64,000 nt of DNA from Bugula neritina. Taxonomy: Eukaryota > Bryozoa > Gymnolaemata > Cheilostomatida > Bugulidae. Position numbers and translations under genes: made by a program. This document shows positions 58,801 through 64,000 of the stretch, piece by piece. The notes beneath the pieces were generated by a model, which saw nothing but the letters and a program-made list of their open reading frames with translations, made no database searches and had not been told where the DNA came from. The stretch is from positions 30,489,274 through 30,553,273 of the forward strand of contig OZ037766.1 in assembly GCA_964035545.1 (NCBI GenBank). Reading direction: 5' to 3'. Position 1 is the stretch's first letter, and every line of letters begins with the position of its first letter.

Positions 58801-61220
58801 AACCTTGTGTTTTATATTTAAACATATACATGTTTAAACTTATTTATAAAAAAACTAGTCTACATAGACCTATTTCTAAAAATGGGCAAAAAATTTTTAG
58901 CTATGACCACACCTAATCAGTAAATCAATACTGATTTTGCAATCTATAACTAACAGCACAGTCACATGCATTTTATAGGATCCAGTCAAGTGAGTGCCAG
59001 TTTGAAAGATAGTCTAAAGTACCTGAATGAGAGAAACAGAGATGTAGATATCATTCAACTTCCTGTCAAACCCTGTACTCTGCAATCTGTGACAGAGAAA
59101 TTCTATTCTGACAGTGTAAGGCTAATATCTCATCTGTATAACCATTATTATTACATACATGTACAGGTAAAACCCAGTAGCAAGTAAAATATGTATGACT
59201 CACCTGTGTTTGTTGGTTTAACAAAGAAAGAAATGTTAGGTTTAAAGGTGAAAACAGCCCATGTTTAGTTTTGCTGCAAATAGCATCTTTTCATTTTTAA
59301 CCTTTTCTAGCTCTTTAGCTTTAAATACTAACCATTAACTTATTTACCAGCATTCTGTTTTAAATTCTTGATGAACACAAGATCTGCAAGGTTATGTATA
59401 TGTAGGCAGCAATTAATACTTTGAACATGCGTTGTAGGTGTACAGAATGTCAGCACCTGTGAGAGGAAGATGTCTGATTATCAACAACAGGTACTTTGAC
59501 AGACCGGCCACTCCAGCTCCTGGTCAGGTTCAGCTAGAACACAGAGATGGCTCTGAGATTGATGTGATGAACATCTTGAATGTGTTTCAACAGCTAAGCT
59601 TTGACTGTGAACTAAAATCAAATGTCTCTAGCAAGGTAATTTGTTGAGAGTGAGAACCCATTTTTTCTAGGTAAAAACATAAAGGGAATATTTTGCATGA
59701 TTGGCTTGTTGTTGATTGATTAGCATAGCAAATTATAATAGCATGATTGATTTTCTGATCGCTGAATCTAGCCTAATAGTTTTTGACTGATTGAAAAATT
59801 GAAATCTTTTTTGAATTTGTAGTCGGTGTATTTATCTTTTAAATAAATTAATAAAAATGTTCTCTTTTTCTCAATCAAGCAAATGCTAGAAGACATAGAG
59901 AAAGAAACACGACATCCTGATTATGAAACACTCGGAGTCAGTGTATTAGTCATCATGACTCATGGGGCAGAAAATCAAGTCTACGGTAAAGATGGCCGTC
60001 CAGTAAAACTGACAGACATCTATGATTTGATATCTCCTTACAGATTCCAGTCAATGGCCGGAAAACCCAAAATTGTTATCTTCCAATCATGTGCTGGTGG
60101 TGAGTCACTTCCTCCTTTGTTTAGATGGCTCTAATATTGATAGTATAGTATAGGATATAAACTTTAAAAATGCGCAAAAGTGGTTTCTATTACTATTTGT
60201 AGCCACTTTTAAGATCTCTTTTTCTAAGATAATATATCAAGTTTCACGGTATTGTATTGGTACTGGGAGTTGTCATTACTATGTTCTGAAAGATCTGGAA
60301 ATAAGCAACTATTTGCATCATTATTAGAATTGAATCTTGGAACAGCTTTTCGAAGGCCTTAAAAGTTATTGTTGAGCTCTTGGCGTAGTGGATTGGGTAT
60401 TTTTTTGTCTCTATAGAAAAAATAATGCACAAACCTTAAGGTTGTCCTTTATTATCTAGAATACAGTTGAATGCCTGTTGTAGACAAGGCAGATGATATG
60501 GGATTTTATACATTTGATAGTAAAGTTAAAGTAGAGGTCAAAGCAGAACCTCCATTTCCAGGAGACCAGCCAGCTTCTGATGACTTGTTTATCTTGAGAG
60601 CCAGCTTTCTGGGTCAGTCAAAATATCGAGCCTTCTATGTTGTTTCAGAAAAGAATATTACTTGTAAATACATGTACATACATTGTAAATCACTTTTTAT
60701 AAACAATTCTGTAGGAAAATTTCTATGTAAGACCTAGCTATTTCTAAAAAGTGTTGATTTTAGTCACATATTTATTTGTCTTAGCTAGAGAGTAACTGGA
60801 AATATGCATATATTTCAGGTTACCGTTCAGCAAGACATTCCAAGCAAGGCACCTGGTTGATAAGAGCCTTAGTGTATGCTTTGTATACCTATGCCTGTGA
60901 TAAAGATATACAGAGCATATTTGAAGAGGTAATAGTTTACATACAATAAGAGCATTGGTTATTCACAAACTACACAGAAATTGTGTATATAAGTTGACAC
61001 ATGCTTGACTGTAAAATTAATAGTAAACCAATCAACACTTGTTGACAATGATATCGAGTTAGCTGATGTTGATATGTTTTAGGTCAAGGAAATTGTGAAG
61101 GAAAAGAGTCTGCTAGCTTCTAGAAGGAACATAGACGTAGGGGGACAACAGCCAACATTCGAATGCTTTCCAACAAAGAGAAGACAACTTTTTCTGTATC
61201 CTAAATTTGACCCCCCATAG
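55820..61220 (+). CDS. Ankyrin-repeat/caspase fusion protein, copy 4
   Basis: Exons 55820-58769, 58979-59115, 59438-59635, 59880-60099, 60484-60612, 60819-60928, 61083-61220 (TAG), about 1,293 residues, open throughout. About 24 ankyrin-type repeats of 39 residues in exon 1, then a caspase with RDGSEID, His about 1123, Cys about 1166 in QSCAG, and p10 GYRSARHSKQGTWLIRAL. Exon 1 and introns 1-6 are closest to copy 3. The C-terminus differs: extra bases near 61211-61218 create a TAG, so it ends after ...KFDPP and lacks the final A-P-K of the other copies. Start context MGENMYYKLKDSL matches the other copies. It is the last full unit of the array; its 3' flank is more diverged than those of copies 1-3. 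Function inferred as in copy 3. Confidence 0.88.
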
Positions 61221-64000
61221 CACCTAAGTAAATTTTCATTAGCTTTGTTTGCTCTCTTAGAGGTTGCTATCATTGACATTGCTACTTGCTAACACTATTC
61301 TTTACTGCGAAAGTTTTCTTTTACTATTAAGGAAACTTAAAACTTATGTGCAAAGACACAGTGTACTTTACCCACTAAGTAAATTATCTAGCTCTGTCGT
61401 AATTCTTGCAGAGTGATACAGGCAATAACACTTACTGAAATTAGTTTACTCTTGAAAAGCCCCTAGCAAAAATAAATACTTGGTGGGGTAGCCCATCTTG
61501 CTAATTTTTGAAGAGGCATTAATTATTATATAACTAAATATTATACAAGTTTATTTTATTCTTTTTAGCTATCTCTTGTACGATCTTAAAAATAATACGT
61601 GAATTATTTTTCCTGTTTTTGTTTTCTCGATGAAACCTGCTGGTAGTTTTACTTCCTCTTATGTGAACAATGCTAAATATAGTATTAACTCAAAGATCAC
61701 AGCTGCCTAGATGCAGTAATTAAATATATTAAATCTCTTATTAGTCTGCTGTACCAATGTTACGCAATCTACTATGTTGATGAGTACGCGATGTAATGAT
61801 TTCACAACAATTCCCAACTCTACTTGATTTGCTTAAACTATTTAGATTTAGATTATTATTCTTTTATTTACATCTTCTAAATTTTAAACATGCCTACAGT
61901 TATTGCTATACAAATACATGCACTAAGATAGCTTACTCAAAGAGCTACATTCAGTAAATTCACATATTATGCAAATTGTATTTTGTATATATGTCTCGCA
62001 TGCTTATATAATACATTGATTTTAGTATTGAAATATTCCAATAAATCTACCTATTCTAAATCACACCTATATAATATTATAATTTCCTGCTCTTTTATAC
62101 TTGTTTGATTGTTTTAGTTTTGAACTATGTGCCTCTAACGGTTTTTCAAAGCAAACAAATTAAGTTCTAGTTGTTTGAAATAAGTGTAAAAAGCACACAT
62201 GCTGGCTTTTATTAGTTATTATTTGCATGAAGCAAAGCGAATGCATGAAAATTCAAATATTGTAAATAAACTATGATAGACTGATGTCCTTTAACTTACT
62301 GTAATATCAGTAGCAAGATACTATTGCAGCTCCTAACTCCCCCCCCCCCCCACAACTGTGTTATAACAATACACTTAGACAATCCTTAATTATCCAAGTT
62401 GAATCATGTTATATAAAGTAGATAAAACCAGAGATTTATGGAGCAAATATTTAAATACTGTCACTCTGTTAAGTTTCTCTCCATCTGCTTTTGAGCATTT
62501 TTAATTCCAGGGTTTATATAGATTTTAAATGCTATCACTATATTATACAGTTGATACCCATAAGTAAAGGTAAATATATAAAAATAACAAATAATCATTT
62601 TCAACCCTATTCAAACTGCTTCGATAAGTTGTGGTAGTTTCAGCATTAAAATGTCTTTCCTAGATATCACTGATCAGGTGATTAACATGTAAAGGTTTAG
62701 TGAGAAGCCGGAACTGTAAAGTGGAACTGTGGGAAGGTCATCTGTACCACCCACAATTCATTCTTTCAAAGAACTTAGGCTGGCCCTTGAGGTAGATATT
62801 GAAAATACCCACTCACTGTTATATTATATACCGACAGTGGTATATCAGCTTATAGTGTATTCTCACCTTTGGGCCAAACAAAAATACAAATATATCTTAA
62901 TACATTCACAGCAACTTGCATCACATATAAACATTTAATATAAAATAGCAGACTTCCTGATACCAAAGTAGCCATTAAACCTAGATGAATAAGTAGTATA
63001 AGTTACCTAATGTGTTGCTTACATGATACTGAATAGTTTATGGTTTAAAAATAATCAAGTCTGTGCCATGCAAGCTCTCCGAGAACAAGCTAGACATGCA
63101 ATAAGGCTTTGGTTTTATTCTATTTGATGTAGCATTCTAAAATCTAGTATGGTTAAATTACTTCTCTAGTTATAAGTAATAAACCTACTGGTTTAACACC
63201 ATCTAGTACTTTACTCCAAGTTAACTCATATATTATTACAAATACTTTAAGTTCAAACTATGGGCATAAAATTCAATTTTAGTTTCCTATATTCTACAAA
63301 CTAATATTGGAATTACAAACAAATCAAAATTACTTAATGCTAAATGCAGCACATTAATTACTTGGTGGTTAGCTATATCACATCTCCAATGCATGATCTG
63401 CATACACATTCATTGCCTTTTGTTATACTCTCAATTTCATTCATTTAGTGAATGCTGAATTTTGAAAAGGATATTATTGATAATAGCTACTAAAAAATGC
63501 ATGCACAGCATTTCTCATGGCTCATAAGGGGAGGGCAGTGAATGGCCCCATGATTAGAACAGGTTCTATGGTTAACAGCTGTTTACGTAAATAGAACTGT
63601 GACAAAGGGGGAGACTTTTTACAATAACAGCTATTATGTGTGTATGAAAGTTGAGTGAGCAGTTATACATACAGAGACTAACTGGAAACATCAGTGGGGG
63701 AAGTAACAGGTAAGGAGGGACATGTTAGTCTATAGGTATTGTGTGTTCTTTGTAGCCATTTTGCTATAACTGCCAGCTCCATGCAGTACCTTTATTATGA
63801 GTAGCATTTTTGCCTACATACATTTAATTAAGCCTTAGTACAGCTTTAGAAAGAAAAGGATTAGTTTGTTATGGCTAAAGCTTGATTTGTTGAAGTTTAT
63901 TTTTATAGTTTGTTAAAATTCAAAGCTTTAAACAAAATATTGATAAGACTAAATTTGCACTTGGAATTTAGAACTGATATTAACATTTTCATTGTGACTA
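61221..64000. other. Diverged 3' flank and right-hand unique DNA
   Basis: No gene is supported. To about 62940 the sequence is a diverged version of the 3' flank of copies 1-3: GATGTAATGATTTCA at 61788, GAAGCAAAGC at 62229 and a GGGAAGGTCA-CCCACA block at 62731-62757 that matches about 26153. A 13-base C-run lies at 62339-62351. From about 62950 to the end I see only AT-rich DNA without repeats shared with the array, so the duplicated block ends about here. Confidence 0.6.

Noticed and set aside
19276-61220. Metacaspase or paracaspase instead of caspase
   Set aside because: The R-D-G-S-E motif, THG/QSCAG catalytic pair, Asp-rich linker and p10 subunit with the P1-binding Arg follow true animal caspases.

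Overview
This window is animal nuclear DNA. It is AT-rich, its genes are split by short GT-AG introns, and it holds a metazoan-type SREBP gene, caspases, LTR retrotransposons, minisatellites and a tRNA-headed SINE. An early-branching invertebrate (for example a sponge) fits the compact introns, but the sequence alone does not settle the taxon.

Layout. (1) 1-3195: AT-rich flank with a perfect 40-bp inverted repeat and a field of degenerate TAGTAA-like repeats. (2) 3196-11509 (+): an SREBP gene, membrane-bound bHLH-zip regulator of sterol and lipid synthesis, read in 14 exons that join in phase; its first exon was not found. Most of its longer introns carry their own minisatellite. (3) 11510-62940: a tandem segmental duplication. 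The unit is [SREBP 3' end] - [noncoding spacer] - [ankyrin-repeat/caspase fusion gene] - [3' flank] - [truncated ankyrin exon], at about 11-12 kb per unit. There are four full-length ANK-caspase copies (19276-24887, 30593-36608, 42222-47955, 55820-61220), two truncated ankyrin relics (26608, 38357) and two scars of the last SREBP exon (27062, 38895). (4) Two young LTR retrotransposons sit inside spacers: a minus-strand Ty3/gypsy element (12988-17557) and a plus-strand element with separate gag and pol frames (50284-54553). Each has LTRs identical by eye and a 5-bp target duplication. (5) 61221-64000: a diverged 3' flank, then unique AT-rich DNA.

The main system is the ANK-caspase family. One exon of about 2.9-3.5 kb encodes about 24-29 ankyrin-type repeats with an unusual 39-residue period. 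Six small exons then encode a complete caspase: Arg in R-D-G-S-E, catalytic His in T-H-G, catalytic Cys in Q-S-C-A-G, and a p10 subunit. No CARD, DED or death domain is visible, so the ankyrin array takes the place of the usual prodomain. Three copies are open throughout; copy 2 has one TAA in the ankyrin exon. Copies 3 and 4 are closest through most of the gene, but copy 3 switches to copy-1/2-like sequence around its last exon, which points to unequal crossing-over or conversion. A role in cell death or innate sensing is inferred from the domains only.

All exon boundaries come from reading splice signals, phase and comparison of the four copies by eye; no alignment or database search was run.
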